Below are positions 25,922-35,222 of a DNA stretch of 64,000 nt, piece by piece (the stretch's first letter is position 1; every line of letters begins with the position of its first letter). The stretch is taken from positions 541,001 to 605,000 of the forward strand of contig JAQJDB010000005.1 of assembly GCA_032139905.1 (NCBI GenBank), in the 5' to 3' direction. Source of the DNA: Nitrospira sp. MA-1. Its GTDB lineage: Bacteria > Nitrospirota > Nitrospiria > Nitrospirales > UBA8639. Position numbers and translations under genes: made by a program. The notes beneath the pieces are model-generated. The model was not told where the DNA came from and made no database searches. It was given only the letters and a program-made list of their open reading frames with translations.

Positions 25922-26557
25922 ATGAAAGTGATTTCCAATCCTCGGGCACAACGAAAGCAGCGGGAATATGAAGCCCGGCGGGAGGAAATACTCTTAGCTG
26001 CTGAGCGAAAGTTTTCTCAGAACGGGTTTTTCAAAACCAGCATGGCCGAGATTGCGGAGGATGCTCAATTTGCCATGGGGACGGTGTACCGGTTTTTTAA
26101 GAGCAAAGAAGACATTTATATCTCTCTGGTGGAAGCCAAGGTGGAGGATTTACTCCGCCTTTTGGAAGAAGCGACGCAAAGCCGTCTCCCTGCCCAGGAA
26201 AAATTACGTGCAGTGATTCAGGTAAAGTTAGCCTTCGCTGATCAAAACCGTGCGTTCTTCCGTATTTATGTTTCCGAGTGGAGCGGGTTTGAATGGACGG
26301 TGAAAAGCGCGTTTGGCGAGCGGGTGTGGAAACGGTACTTGGCGCAAATTGATCTCGTCGCGAATCTCATCAAGGAGGGTATCAAGACCGGAGAATTCCG
26401 CAAAGTGAATCCCAAAGATACCTCTTTGGCCTTTCATGGCATGTTAAACTCCACCATCTATCTTTGGATTCTCCAGTCAGGCCCGAAAGAATCACTTGTG
26501 GACAAAGGCGAGTGGTTAGGGTCCTTGTTGCTTAACGGCCTCGGGAATTCAACATGA
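25922..26557 (+). CDS. TetR/AcrR-family transcriptional regulator
   Basis: A 211-residue repressor-type regulator heading the RND efflux operon. The N-terminal helix-turn-helix is clear (about 12-62): REEILLAAERKFSQNGFF, TSMAEIAEDAQFAMGTVYRF and FKSKEDIYISLVEAK. The C-terminal domain resembles the AcrR/TetR_C group with ENQRAFFRIY-like phrasing (FADQNRAFFRIYVSEWSGF). Stop and next start (26577) are separated by 19 bases. The twin GAAT-N4-ATTC sites on the promoter suggest autoregulation and control of the whole operon. Ligand unknown, plausibly a pump substrate. Confidence 0.92.
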   Translation: MKVISNPRAQRKQREYEARREEILLAAERKFSQNGFFKTSMAEIAEDAQFAMGTVYRFFKSKEDIYISLVEAKVEDLLRLLEEATQSRLPAQEKLRAVIQVKLAFADQNRAFFRIYVSEWSGFEWTVKSAFGERVWKRYLAQIDLVANLIKEGIKTGEFRKVNPKDTSLAFHGMLNSTIYLWILQSGPKESLVDKGEWLGSLLLNGLGNST

Positions 26558-26576
26558 AAAAGGTCAATATAAACGT

Positions 26577-27683
26577 ATGACATATCTGCCTAAAAGCCGC
26601 ATCTGGTTGGTGTTTGGCCTGATCCTAGCTGTGCAGGGATTGCAGGGGTGCAGCGAACAGGAGGCCGCCCAGCCGCCAACGGGACGTCCGCCCTCGCCGG
26701 TCAAGGTCGTGACCGTTTTGAGTAAGCAGGTTCAGCGATCGGTTTCATTGGTGGGAACAGCGGAGCCACGCAAGCGAAGCCTTGTGGCCAGTGAAGTGGC
26801 AGGCCTGGTCAAGGCCTTTCCCGGTAAGGAAGGTCAGTTTGTTAAGACAGGACAACTGCTCGCCAGTCTTCGAACAGACACCCTGGACATTCGTCTTGAC
26901 TCGGCAGTGGCTTCGCATCGTGAATCCAAAACTCGCCATGAACAGGCCCAGAGGGATTTGGACCGAAGCAAGATGTTGTTTGCCAAGGAATTGGTAACTC
27001 AAAAAGAAATGGACGATGCGGTTGTTGAAGAAAGCGCTCTAGAAAAGCGGCTGATTCAATTAGAAGCGGAAATTCGACTGGTACGTGATCAAGTGACGAA
27101 ATCAAGAATTCTGGCGCCTTTTTCCGGTTGGATCACGAAAGAATATACGGAAATCGGCCAATGGGTCGAAGAGGGTGGACCGGTGGTGGAATTGGTGGAC
27201 CTGTCTCAGGTCGAGGTGCAAGTGCCGCTTCCGGAAGAATATGTGCGGGATGTCAGGGTCGGGGATCCAGTGATGGCGGTGTTCGATGCCTTGCCTGGGG
27301 ATGAGGTCGAAGGAACAGTCTTTTCCGTCGTCGCGCAAGCCGATCGGTCGGCACGGACATTTCCGGTCAAGGTTGTGCTGGCCAATCCGGATTTACGCAT
27401 TAAAAGCGGGATGGTCGCACGGGTGAAGTTAGCCGTGGGCGCTCCTTACCAGGCGGTCGTGATACCCAAGGATGCGTTGGTGCTCAAAGGGGGCAAGGAA
27501 TTCGCCTTTATTGTTGATAATAATACCGTCACGCAGGTCACGGTGATTCCCATAGCCCATTTTGAGGACGTGGTTGAAGTACAGGGAGCTATTGAAGAAG
27601 GCATGCAGATAGTCGTGGAAGGGAATGAGCGCCTCCTGCCCGGTCAATCGGTCAGGATATTAGAGGAGCCGACAGAAACATGA
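26577..27683 (+). CDS. RND efflux periplasmic adaptor (membrane fusion lipoprotein)
   Basis: A 368-residue adaptor of the AcrA/MexA family. The N-terminus carries a lipoprotein signal (IWLVFGLILAVQGLQGC, lipobox LQGC). Then come the first lipoyl half (KRSLVASEVAGLVKAFPGKE), a coiled-coil hairpin (about 105-175), the second lipoyl half (ILAPFSGWITKEYTEIGQWV), a beta barrel (VQVPLPEEYVRDVRVGDPVM) and a membrane-proximal domain (VVIPKDALVLKGGKEFAFIV). It joins the RND pump at 27680 to an outer-membrane channel. Its stop overlaps the pump start by four bases, so stoichiometric coupling is likely. Confidence 0.93.
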   Translation: MTYLPKSRIWLVFGLILAVQGLQGCSEQEAAQPPTGRPPSPVKVVTVLSKQVQRSVSLVGTAEPRKRSLVASEVAGLVKAFPGKEGQFVKTGQLLASLRTDTLDIRLDSAVASHRESKTRHEQAQRDLDRSKMLFAKELVTQKEMDDAVVEESALEKRLIQLEAEIRLVRDQVTKSRILAPFSGWITKEYTEIGQWVEEGGPVVELVDLSQVEVQVPLPEEYVRDVRVGDPVMAVFDALPGDEVEGTVFSVVAQADRSARTFPVKVVLANPDLRIKSGMVARVKLAVGAPYQAVVIPKDALVLKGGKEFAFIVDNNTVTQVTVIPIAHFEDVVEVQGAIEEGMQIVVEGNERLLPGQSVRILEEPTET

Positions 27684-30600
27684 ATCTGGTTCATTCCGCT
27701 ATCCGTTATCCGGTCAGCACCGCAGTGGGTGTGCTCTTAGTGGTGTTGTTCGGCATTGTGGCGTTGGTGAAGCTCCCGGTTCAATTGGCACCCGATGTGG
27801 AAAAACATGAAGTCACCGTGGATACCATGTGGCCTGGGGGAAGCCCGCATGAAGTCGAGCGGGAAATCATTGATGAGCAGGAAGAGCAACTCAAAGGTGT
27901 CGAAGGCCTGGAGAAAATGTTCAGCGAAAGTTCCTATGGTCAGGGAAAAGTCATTCTTCGATTTCCCACAGGAACGAATACCGACACGGCCTTACTCCAA
28001 GTCTCCAACCGGTTGAATCAGGTCAAGGAGTATCCGCTTGAGGCGGATGAACCCGTCATTAGCAGTGCGGATACCCGTGGGGCCGCCATGGCCTGGTTTA
28101 TTTTAGACACCTTGGAAGGTAATCCCGTCAATATTGAAACCATGCGGGATTTTGCAGAGGATATCATCAAGGCCCGTTTCGAACGGGTCAAGGGTGTTGC
28201 CGCTTCGAATGTCTACGGCGGGCGGGAGCGGGAGCTTCGGGTGACGGTCGATCCGGCTAAATTAGCGTCCAGAGCGTTAACCATTATGGATCTGGCTCGA
28301 GCGTTAGATCAGGAGAATCGGGATTACAGTGCCGGGGATTTCGATGAGGGGAAGCGGTCGTATGTCGTACGTACGGTGGGGGAATATCTTAATCCCCAGG
28401 ATGTGGAAAATGTCATTATTGCCAGGCGTGATGGCGCGTCGGTGTATGTGCGGGATGTGGCGACCGCCCATATTGATTACAAGGATCCAACCGTTGTGGT
28501 GCGACAAAAAGGCCATCCCGCCATCGCGATCAACGCGATTCGGCAGACCGGCGCGAATGTGTTGGAAGCCATGGACGGTCTGCGCGAGGCTGCTCTTGAG
28601 CTCAATGAAGAAACGTTGAATGCACGAGGGTTTCAGTTATTTCAGGTCTATGATGAAACCATTTACATTAACCGTTCACTATCTCTTGTCCAGCAAAATT
28701 TAATCGTCGGGAGTGTCTTGGCGATCTCCATCCTGTATCTATTCCTCCGCACGGGCAGTAGCACCCTGGTGGTCGGTCTGGCCATTCCGATCAGCATGAT
28801 GGGAACGTTTATTATGCTGTGGGCGTTGGGCCGGAATTTCAATGTCATCAGTTTAGCGGGAATGACGTTCGCTGCCGGTATGTTGGTGGATAATTCGATT
28901 GTGGTGCTGGAAAATATTTACCGTCACCGGGAATTGGGAAAATCGTTATTTCAATCTGCCTATGATGGCACTGTCGAGGTTTGGGGGGCAGTGCTGGCCA
29001 GTACCCTCACCACGATTGCGGTATTTGTGCCCATTGTGTTTATGGAAGAACAATCGGGCCAGTTATTCCGAGACATTGCCATTGCGATTAGTGCGGGTGT
29101 GGGCTTGAGCCTGGTGGTGTCAATGACCGTGATTCCTTCGTTATCTGCCAGAGTCTTAAAGACGGTCAAGAAATCAAAAAAAAGAGAAGCTGCCACTGCT
29201 TGGGATCCATCAACATTGGCGGAAAAGGGCTTGTCGGAAAGACGGCCTTCCGGGTTGGACCGTATCAAAGAGGCATTGGGATCTCTCGTCTATGACCTCA
29301 GTGGAAGTGTGTTCTGGCGAAGTGTGACCATTTTGGGGTTCACCTCGCTTGCCATGGTGGGAAGCTGGGCTTTGTTGCCGAAGGCGGAATATCTTCCTCA
29401 GGGAAACCGGAACCTGGTCATCGGTATTCTGCTGCCTCCGCCGGGTTATAACGCCAACGAATTTGTCAAAATGGGAAAGCCGATTGAATCGACCTTAGGC
29501 CCGTATTGGGACGCGAAGCCTGGTTCCCCGGAAGAAGCTGCCTTGGATGGACCCAGCATTGCCAATTTTTTCTATGTGGCGCGTGGGCGATCGGTCTTTA
29601 TGGGTGGTCGGACGAATGATCCCGACCGAGTCAAAGAATTGATCCCTCTATTTCGCCGAGCCACGGCCGATCTTCCAGGCGTGATTGGTATTATCACCCA
29701 ACGCGGCCTGTTTGAACGTGGCCTGGGCGAGGGACGAAATATTGATATTGAAATTACCGGGCCGGAGCTGGATACGCTGGTGGGGTTGGGTATTCAAGTC
29801 TTCGGTCAGGTAAAAGGGGTGCTGCCCGAGGCGCAGGTCAGGCCTATTCCCAGTTTGGATTTGGGAAGCCCGGAAGTCCGTGTCACCCTGAAACGGGATC
29901 GGGCAGCCGATGTGCAGATGACCAATCAGGAACTCGGATTTACAATAGACGCCCTGGTCGATGGGGCAAAGGCCAGCGACTACCAATTTGAGGGCGATGA
30001 AGTTGATCTGACGATTCGTGGGGTCGATCGGTATGCCAATCAGACGCAGTCGCTCAATTCCATTCCGATTTATACCAAAGGCGGGCAGTTGACGACGGTC
30101 GGCAATATTGCCGATGTCACATTAGTCTCCGGGCCGGAACAAATTAATCATATTGAACGGGAACGATCCATTGTCATTCAGGTGATCCCGCCCGTTGAGA
30201 TGGCGCTGGAGGAGGCGATGGATGTCATTCGAACGAAAATCCTTGGGCCATTGAAAGAAAGTGGGACGTTAGGACGTTTGTATAATGTCCGGTTGTCGGG
30301 GACGGCTGATGATCTCACCGAAACCTATGAGGCGTTAAAATGGAATTTTCTCTTGGCCTTTACGATTACTTATTTGTTGATGGCTGCCTTGTTCGAAAGT
30401 TTTCTCTATCCCCTGGTGATTATATTTACGGTGCCGTTTGCCGCAGCCGGTGGTTTTCTGGGGCTTTCTCTGGTCAATAATTTTATTGCCTACCAGCCAT
30501 TGGATGTGTTGACGATGTTAGGTTTTGTCATTCTCATCGGGGTGGTAGTTAATAATGCCATTCTGGTGGTGCACCAGGCCTTAAATTTCATGAAGGGACG

Positions 30601-30934
30601 GGACCAGACGGATTCGATTGAAGAAGAATTGTGGCAAGGATTACCGCTTCGGGAGGCGATTCGTGAATCCGTCAAAATCCGCGTCCGGCCGATTATGATG
30701 ACGACACTCACGACGCTCTTTGGCCTTTTTCCGCTTGTGGTCTCGTCTGGCGCGGGATCCGAGCTGTACCGGGGGATCGGGAGTGTGGTCCTGGGTGGCC
30801 TCTTGGTCTCCACGGTGTTCACTCTTATTGTCATTCCGGCTTTGTTTACTTTGGTCATTGATACGCAACGCAAATGGGCAGTGAAAAGAAAGCCTCAATT
30901 GGTGGCTCAACAACCCTCGGGAGGCTCTCTGTAG
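27680..30934 (+). CDS. RND efflux transporter permease (AcrB/HAE family)
   Basis: A 1084-residue inner-membrane proton-driven pump, of usual length for the family. It has the duplicated RND layout: N-terminal helix (RYPVSTAVGVLLVVLFGIVA), first periplasmic loop with pore-domain segments, helices 2-6 including GMLVDNSIVVLENIYRHRE with the proton-relay Asp, a basic cytoplasmic linker (KKSKKREAATAW), helix 7 and the second loop, then helices 8-12 with FVILIGVVVNNAILVVHQAL. Helix 4 has Asp-Asn rather than the Asp-Asp of AcrB. It forms a tripartite system with 26577 and 30951. Substrate cannot be assigned; drug- or amphiphile-type export is most likely. Confidence 0.94.
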   Translation: MNLVHSAIRYPVSTAVGVLLVVLFGIVALVKLPVQLAPDVEKHEVTVDTMWPGGSPHEVEREIIDEQEEQLKGVEGLEKMFSESSYGQGKVILRFPTGTNTDTALLQVSNRLNQVKEYPLEADEPVISSADTRGAAMAWFILDTLEGNPVNIETMRDFAEDIIKARFERVKGVAASNVYGGRERELRVTVDPAKLASRALTIMDLARALDQENRDYSAGDFDEGKRSYVVRTVGEYLNPQDVENVIIARRDGASVYVRDVATAHIDYKDPTVVVRQKGHPAIAINAIRQTGANVLEAMDGLREAALELNEETLNARGFQLFQVYDETIYINRSLSLVQQNLIVGSVLAISILYLFLRTGSSTLVVGLAIPISMMGTFIMLWALGRNFNVISLAGMTFAAGMLVDNSIVVLENIYRHRELGKSLFQSAYDGTVEVWGAVLASTLTTIAVFVPIVFMEEQSGQLFRDIAIAISAGVGLSLVVSMTVIPSLSARVLKTVKKSKKREAATAWDPSTLAEKGLSERRPSGLDRIKEALGSLVYDLSGSVFWRSVTILGFTSLAMVGSWALLPKAEYLPQGNRNLVIGILLPPPGYNANEFVKMGKPIESTLGPYWDAKPGSPEEAALDGPSIANFFYVARGRSVFMGGRTNDPDRVKELIPLFRRATADLPGVIGIITQRGLFERGLGEGRNIDIEITGPELDTLVGLGIQVFGQVKGVLPEAQVRPIPSLDLGSPEVRVTLKRDRAADVQMTNQELGFTIDALVDGAKASDYQFEGDEVDLTIRGVDRYANQTQSLNSIPIYTKGGQLTTVGNIADVTLVSGPEQINHIERERSIVIQVIPPVEMALEEAMDVIRTKILGPLKESGTLGRLYNVRLSGTADDLTETYEALKWNFLLAFTITYLLMAALFESFLYPLVIIFTVPFAAAGGFLGLSLVNNFIAYQPLDVLTMLGFVILIGVVVNNAILVVHQALNFMKGRDQTDSIEEELWQGLPLREAIRESVKIRVRPIMMTTLTTLFGLFPLVVSSGAGSELYRGIGSVVLGGLLVSTVFTLIVIPALFTLVIDTQRKWAVKRKPQLVAQQPSGGSL

Positions 30935-30950
30935 TCAAGAGGCGAAGGGA

Positions 30951-32300
30951 ATGGATATGATGGTAGGACAGGTTTCGAAGGTGGTGTTGCTATTTGTGGT
31001 GAGCATCGGAGTGTCGGGCGGATCCAGCCCGGTGACGTGGGCTACTCCGCTGGAATCTTCCACGGCTCGGGATCTTCCCGAGTTGCGGTTGAGTTTGCGG
31101 GAAGCCATGGAGGCCGCCGTCGATCAAAATCCCACGGTCCGGTTGTTTAAAGAACGTATTGCACAGGCGCAGGATAGAGCCAATACTCAACTTGGCGAAT
31201 TATTGCCCAATCTTTCAGGAACGGCAGGCGCCGCCCGGCGTCGATTCTTTACAGGGTCCTTTGGCTCGAATGCCACCGTCGTCGGTCCCAGGGATTTTTA
31301 CGAAATGCGGGCCTTTCTCACCCAGAATGTGTTCAGTTTGAGTCTCATCCAAAAATGGCGGGCTGCCAAGGCGGGAGTCGATGTGGCAGGATTGGATGCA
31401 GAAGTCACTAAACGGGATACCATGGCGACGACAGGTCTGATTTATTTGGAAACGCTTCGAGCCAAAGCGGCAGTGAATGCTCGCATGGCGGATGTGGCGC
31501 TGAATAAGGAATTACTGCGTTTGGCGGCCGAACGAAAATCCGCGGGCATGGCGACCAGCCTTGATGTGACGAGGGCGAAGGTTCAATTGGAAAACGCCAG
31601 GCAGCGATTATTGGTCTCTGAAAATGACCGGGATCGTGCCAAACTTAATCTCATTCGGGCGATGGGGTTGTCGTTCGATGTGCAGTTGGTGCTTACCGAT
31701 GTCATGAAATTAGAAAACGTCTCTGAACAATCCGTTGGAGAAGCCTTGCAGGTGGCAAAAGAAAACCGGACTGAACTGAAGGCACAGCAGAATCGTGAGC
31801 GACTGGCTTCCCTGACGTTAAGTTCCGTGACCAACGAACGGGTGCCCTCCATTCAGGCCTTGGGCGATGTGGGCATGATTGGTAATCAAATCCCCAATGC
31901 GTTGACCACCGACAATGTCCAGGTATTAATGAGGGTGCCGATTTTCGATGGGGGAATGCGGGAAGCCAGAATTTCAGAGAGTCGCAGTCTCGTCAGGCAG
32001 GAAGCAATCAGGACACAGGATGTACAATATCAGGTGGGTTTGGAAGTGCGCGATGCGCTGATCACATTGAGTTCGGCCAAACAGCAAGTGGCGGTTGCGG
32101 AAGAAGGTTTGAAATTTTCTCTCACGGAATTGGAATTATCCCGTGAACGGTTTGCGGTCGGTGTTGCCACCAATCTCGAAGTCACCGACGCGCAAACCCG
32201 TGTGGCACAAGCCAGAGATAATTTGATTGAAGGCCTCTTCACCTTTAATGCCTCTCGCCTGAGCCTGGCCCGGGCGCAGGGTCAGTTGGAGAAATTATAA
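30951..32300 (+). CDS. TolC-family outer-membrane channel of the RND pump
   Basis: A 449-residue outer-membrane factor. Signal peptide at the N-terminus (VVLLFVVSIGVSGGSSPVTW, cut near ATPLE). Two repeats of the outer-membrane-efflux helical hairpin are visible, e.g. LRLSLREAMEAAVDQNPTVR, ERKSAGMATSLDVTRAKVQL, and in the second repeat LSRERFAVGVATNLEVTDAQ. No lipobox, so it is TolC-like rather than NodT-like. It lies 16 bases after the pump gene and ends the operon. The prfC gene follows after 30 bases and may be read through. Confidence 0.92.
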   Translation: MDMMVGQVSKVVLLFVVSIGVSGGSSPVTWATPLESSTARDLPELRLSLREAMEAAVDQNPTVRLFKERIAQAQDRANTQLGELLPNLSGTAGAARRRFFTGSFGSNATVVGPRDFYEMRAFLTQNVFSLSLIQKWRAAKAGVDVAGLDAEVTKRDTMATTGLIYLETLRAKAAVNARMADVALNKELLRLAAERKSAGMATSLDVTRAKVQLENARQRLLVSENDRDRAKLNLIRAMGLSFDVQLVLTDVMKLENVSEQSVGEALQVAKENRTELKAQQNRERLASLTLSSVTNERVPSIQALGDVGMIGNQIPNALTTDNVQVLMRVPIFDGGMREARISESRSLVRQEAIRTQDVQYQVGLEVRDALITLSSAKQQVAVAEEGLKFSLTELELSRERFAVGVATNLEVTDAQTRVAQARDNLIEGLFTFNASRLSLARAQGQLEKL

Positions 32301-32330
32301 TCGATCGGGCCTATTCGCCCAAAAGGTAAT

Positions 32331-33932
32331 ATGACGACCATCCAACTCAAACAAGAAATCCGCTCAGAAGCGAATAAGCGTCGGACCTTTGCCATCATCA
32401 GCCATCCGGACGCCGGCAAAACCACCTTGACCGAAAAACTCCTGCTCTACTCAGGGCTGGTGCGCACCGCCGGTATGGTAGGAGGGCGGAAAAACCGGAA
32501 AATGGCCACGTCGGATTGGATGGAAATGGAGCAGGAGCGCGGAATTTCCATCACCGCCTCGGCGATGCAATTTCCCTATAAACGGGCGGTTATCAACGTG
32601 TTGGATACGCCAGGCCATCAGGATTTTTGCGAGGATACTTACCGGACACTCACGGCGGCCGATAGCGCGATCATGGTTATTGACGCCGCCAAGGGCGTTG
32701 AAACGCAAACACGAAAATTGTTTGAAGTCTGCCGTCTTCGCCAGATTCCCGTATTGACCTTCATTAACAAGATGGACTTGCCGGGACGGGCCCCGCTGGA
32801 TCTCATGGCAGAAGTGGAAGACGTATTGGGCATTCATGCCAGTCCCATCAACTGGCCCATCGGGTCGGGACAAGACTTTCTCGGGGTCGTGAATCGGCAA
32901 ACCAGAAAGGTGTTGCTCTATACCAAAACGGCTGCGGGAGGGGCGTCGAAACCGGACCTCATGGAACTCTCGTTGGACGACCCCTCAGTGAAAAACCGGA
33001 TGGCCGGGTATATCTGGGATGAATTGATGCATGATCTGGAATTGCTGGATATTGCCGGGAATCCGTTTTCGAAAGATGAGTTTCAAAATGGAAAAGTCAC
33101 GCCGGTCTTCTTTGGATCAGCTATGACCAATTTCGGCGTGGAAGCATTTTTCGATGCGTTTGTGGAATTCGCCCCTTCCGCTCACGGTCGATTAGCGGAT
33201 ACCCCGGATGGCCGTGAAATGATGATCGATCCGGTGGAGACACCATTCAGCGCCTATGTGTTTAAACTCCAGGCCAATATGAATCCACGCCATCGCGATA
33301 GTACGGCCTTTTTACGGGTCTGTTCCGGGCGATTTGAGCGGGATGTGGTGGTGAAACATCATCGGACCAACACGGAGGTGCGGCTCTCAAGGCCCCATAG
33401 TATGGTGGCGAAGGAACGCAATACGGTCGATGTGGCATATCCCGGTGATGTCATTGGGATTATCAATCCAGGGATTTTTCAGATTGGCGACACGATTTCG
33501 GTGGCGGACGCGTTTAATTACAAACCGCTTCCACAATTTCAACCGGAAGTCTTTGCCCGTGTGCGCCCCACTGATACCACCATGCGGAAGTCGTTCGACA
33601 AAGGGATCGAGCAACTCGCCAGGGAAGGGACCATTCAAATCCTTCGGAGTCTGGATGGCCTGGAATCTTTTGTAGCTGCCGTCGGAAAACTCCAGTTTGA
33701 TGTATTGGAATTTCGTCTACAAAGCGAATACCGCGTCAAGGTGGTGGTGGATGTGTTGCCCTATGAATCCAGTGCCTGGTTGGTGGGCGATGTGGAGGCC
33801 TTTAAACCGCCATCAGATGCCCTGGTCGTCAAAGACAGCCGGGACCGCGCCGTCGTCCTGTTTCGCAGCTCGTGGTCGAAAAACTTCGCCGCCGAACGCA
33901 ATCCCGAGCATAGTTTTAGGGATATGGGGTAG
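32331..33932 (+). CDS. prfC: Peptide chain release factor 3
   Basis: A 533-residue translational GTPase that recycles RF1 and RF2 from the ribosome after termination. G motifs: G1 SHPDAGKTTLTEKLL, G2 ERGISITASAMQF, G3 DTPGHQDFCEDTYRTL, G4 FINKMDLPGR. VGGRKNRKMATSDWMEMEQE and the C-terminal ERNPEHSF are characteristic of RF3 rather than EF-G. Full length with all domains. The ATG at 32331 is preceded by AAAAGGTA. It lies 30 bases after the efflux channel gene without an obvious terminator between. Confidence 0.95.
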   Translation: MTTIQLKQEIRSEANKRRTFAIISHPDAGKTTLTEKLLLYSGLVRTAGMVGGRKNRKMATSDWMEMEQERGISITASAMQFPYKRAVINVLDTPGHQDFCEDTYRTLTAADSAIMVIDAAKGVETQTRKLFEVCRLRQIPVLTFINKMDLPGRAPLDLMAEVEDVLGIHASPINWPIGSGQDFLGVVNRQTRKVLLYTKTAAGGASKPDLMELSLDDPSVKNRMAGYIWDELMHDLELLDIAGNPFSKDEFQNGKVTPVFFGSAMTNFGVEAFFDAFVEFAPSAHGRLADTPDGREMMIDPVETPFSAYVFKLQANMNPRHRDSTAFLRVCSGRFERDVVVKHHRTNTEVRLSRPHSMVAKERNTVDVAYPGDVIGIINPGIFQIGDTISVADAFNYKPLPQFQPEVFARVRPTDTTMRKSFDKGIEQLAREGTIQILRSLDGLESFVAAVGKLQFDVLEFRLQSEYRVKVVVDVLPYESSAWLVGDVEAFKPPSDALVVKDSRDRAVVLFRSSWSKNFAAERNPEHSFRDMG

Positions 33933-33936
33933 ATGC

Positions 33937-34131
33937 ATGAGTTCAGTTAGGGAGGTTTTAGGGCCGGTAATTTTATCTGGTCTTCTGGGAGGGTGTTGGG
34001 GAGAGCATGGTCAATATGTAGGGAGTTCCCTGGATGAAAATGGACATCCTTGTGAGACTTATGAATATTCAGATGGAACTCAAGGGACGCATTGTGATCT
34101 TCAAAATCAGAACCCACCCTCTGTTCAATAA
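33937..34131 (+). CDS. Putative small lipoprotein (64 aa)
   Basis: A short frame beginning four bases after the prfC stop. Its N-terminus (REVLGPVILSGLLGGCWGE) contains a possible lipobox LGGC, and the mature part is polar with a Cys pair (NGHPCETYEYSDGTQGTHC) suggesting a disulfide. No close ribosome site is seen beyond the purine-rich ATATGGGGTAGATGC ahead of it, so translation may be coupled to prfC. Function unknown. Coding is plausible, not certain. Confidence 0.45.
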   Translation: MSSVREVLGPVILSGLLGGCWGEHGQYVGSSLDENGHPCETYEYSDGTQGTHCDLQNQNPPSVQ

Positions 34132-34588
34132 TTCGAATCTTCTCCGTTCTCCTCACTCACCACGAATCCTTTCTCCCTCATCATTTTTCCTTAAAACAAC
34201 AGATTGCTCTCTCATCGTTATTTTAAATGATTCCCAGGCCGTTCCTGTTTTTGAGTCATGCCATTTATAATGTTCTGAAACCCCTATACTTCTCTTTATC
34301 CGACGCCTGCCCTCCCTCTCCCCGTGGTCGAATATGCTATTTAACCGGTGGGCCTTGCCTTGGCGTAGCGAGTTGTTCCGCCTTTCTGTGTCTTGCGTTC
34401 GTCCAATCCAATGAGGCCGGGTGGGGCGTCAATGGTTATGGGTCTTTTTGCCAAAACCTGGCATCTATAAGCCTTTTGAAATGGGTTGTGTCACAAGCTG
34501 AGGAAAAAGACCATTTGGTGATGTACGAGAACACCCATGTGGGCGGCGACCCTGAAAGCGGAGCGGAGAGATTCAATAAGGAGATTTG
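34132..34588 (+). other. Intergenic stretch without recognised genes
   Basis: About 450 bases between the small lipoprotein and the thioredoxin-like gene. An open frame of 120 codons exists in one frame but is Cys/Pro/Ser-rich without ribosome site or family pattern. I see no terminator, repeat or RNA gene. Confidence 0.35.
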
Positions 34589-35113
34589 ATGATGGGAAAG
34601 AAAAGTTTATGGAGTTTGGTTGTCTTAGGGCCGATCTGTATTCTTTTCTATTTTGTCACCCTAGGTTTTGCAGCTAATGTTCCTGCTCCAGAAATTATCA
34701 GTCCGGCTTGGATTCACTCAGCACCACTTAAGATGGAAGATCTCCGTGGCAAAGTCGTGGTGGTGGGGTTCTGGACCTTCGGATGTTGGAATTGCCGGAA
34801 CATCGAGTCCAATGTCAAAGAATGGCATGACATGTCCGCCAAGCAAGGGTTGGTCGTGATTGCGGTGCATTCGCCGGAGTTCAAATATGAATACGATGTG
34901 GAGAAAGTCAAAGAGTATATCCAGGAGCACAACATTCCCTATGCCGTGCCGATCGATAATGATTTCCGGAACTGGCGGCAGTATCGCAACCGATATTGGC
35001 CGACGCTGTATCTAATCGATAAGCGGGGAAATATTCAATACACCAAGATCGGTGAAGGCAGCTATGAGGAAACCGAACTAAAAATTCAGCTGCTGCTTGC
35101 CGATCCGACATAA
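34589..35113 (+). CDS. Periplasmic thioredoxin-like protein (TlpA/redoxin type)
   Basis: A 174-residue exported redox protein. AAGGAG lies about seven bases ahead of ATGATG at 34589/34592. The signal segment (LWSLVVLGPICILFYFVTLGFA) ends near AANVPAPE. The thioredoxin-fold core contains MEDLRGKVVVVGFWTFGCWNC, with redox pair CWNC, then VIAVHSPEF, a cis-Pro loop YWPTLYLIDKRGNIQY and the final helix ETELKIQLLL. The ~10-residue insert EYDVEKVKEYIQEHNIPYAV is typical of DipZ/TlpA-like proteins with NHL partners. Likely reduces or oxidises extracytoplasmic thiols. No partner gene is adjacent. Confidence 0.88.
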   Translation: MMGKKSLWSLVVLGPICILFYFVTLGFAANVPAPEIISPAWIHSAPLKMEDLRGKVVVVGFWTFGCWNCRNIESNVKEWHDMSAKQGLVVIAVHSPEFKYEYDVEKVKEYIQEHNIPYAVPIDNDFRNWRQYRNRYWPTLYLIDKRGNIQYTKIGEGSYEETELKIQLLLADPT

Positions 35114-35222
35114 CAGGAAGCTTGTGAAGAATTATACAAAGACTAGGGGTACTGAGAAGGTTGGACGAAAGAGACTTTGATGAAATCGTGATCCGGTATC
35201 GATCAACGATATGATGAAGAAT

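Noticed and set aside
34227-34589. 120-codon frame ahead of the thioredoxin-like gene
   Set aside because: Cys/Pro/Ser-rich low-information translation without signal, domain or ribosome site.
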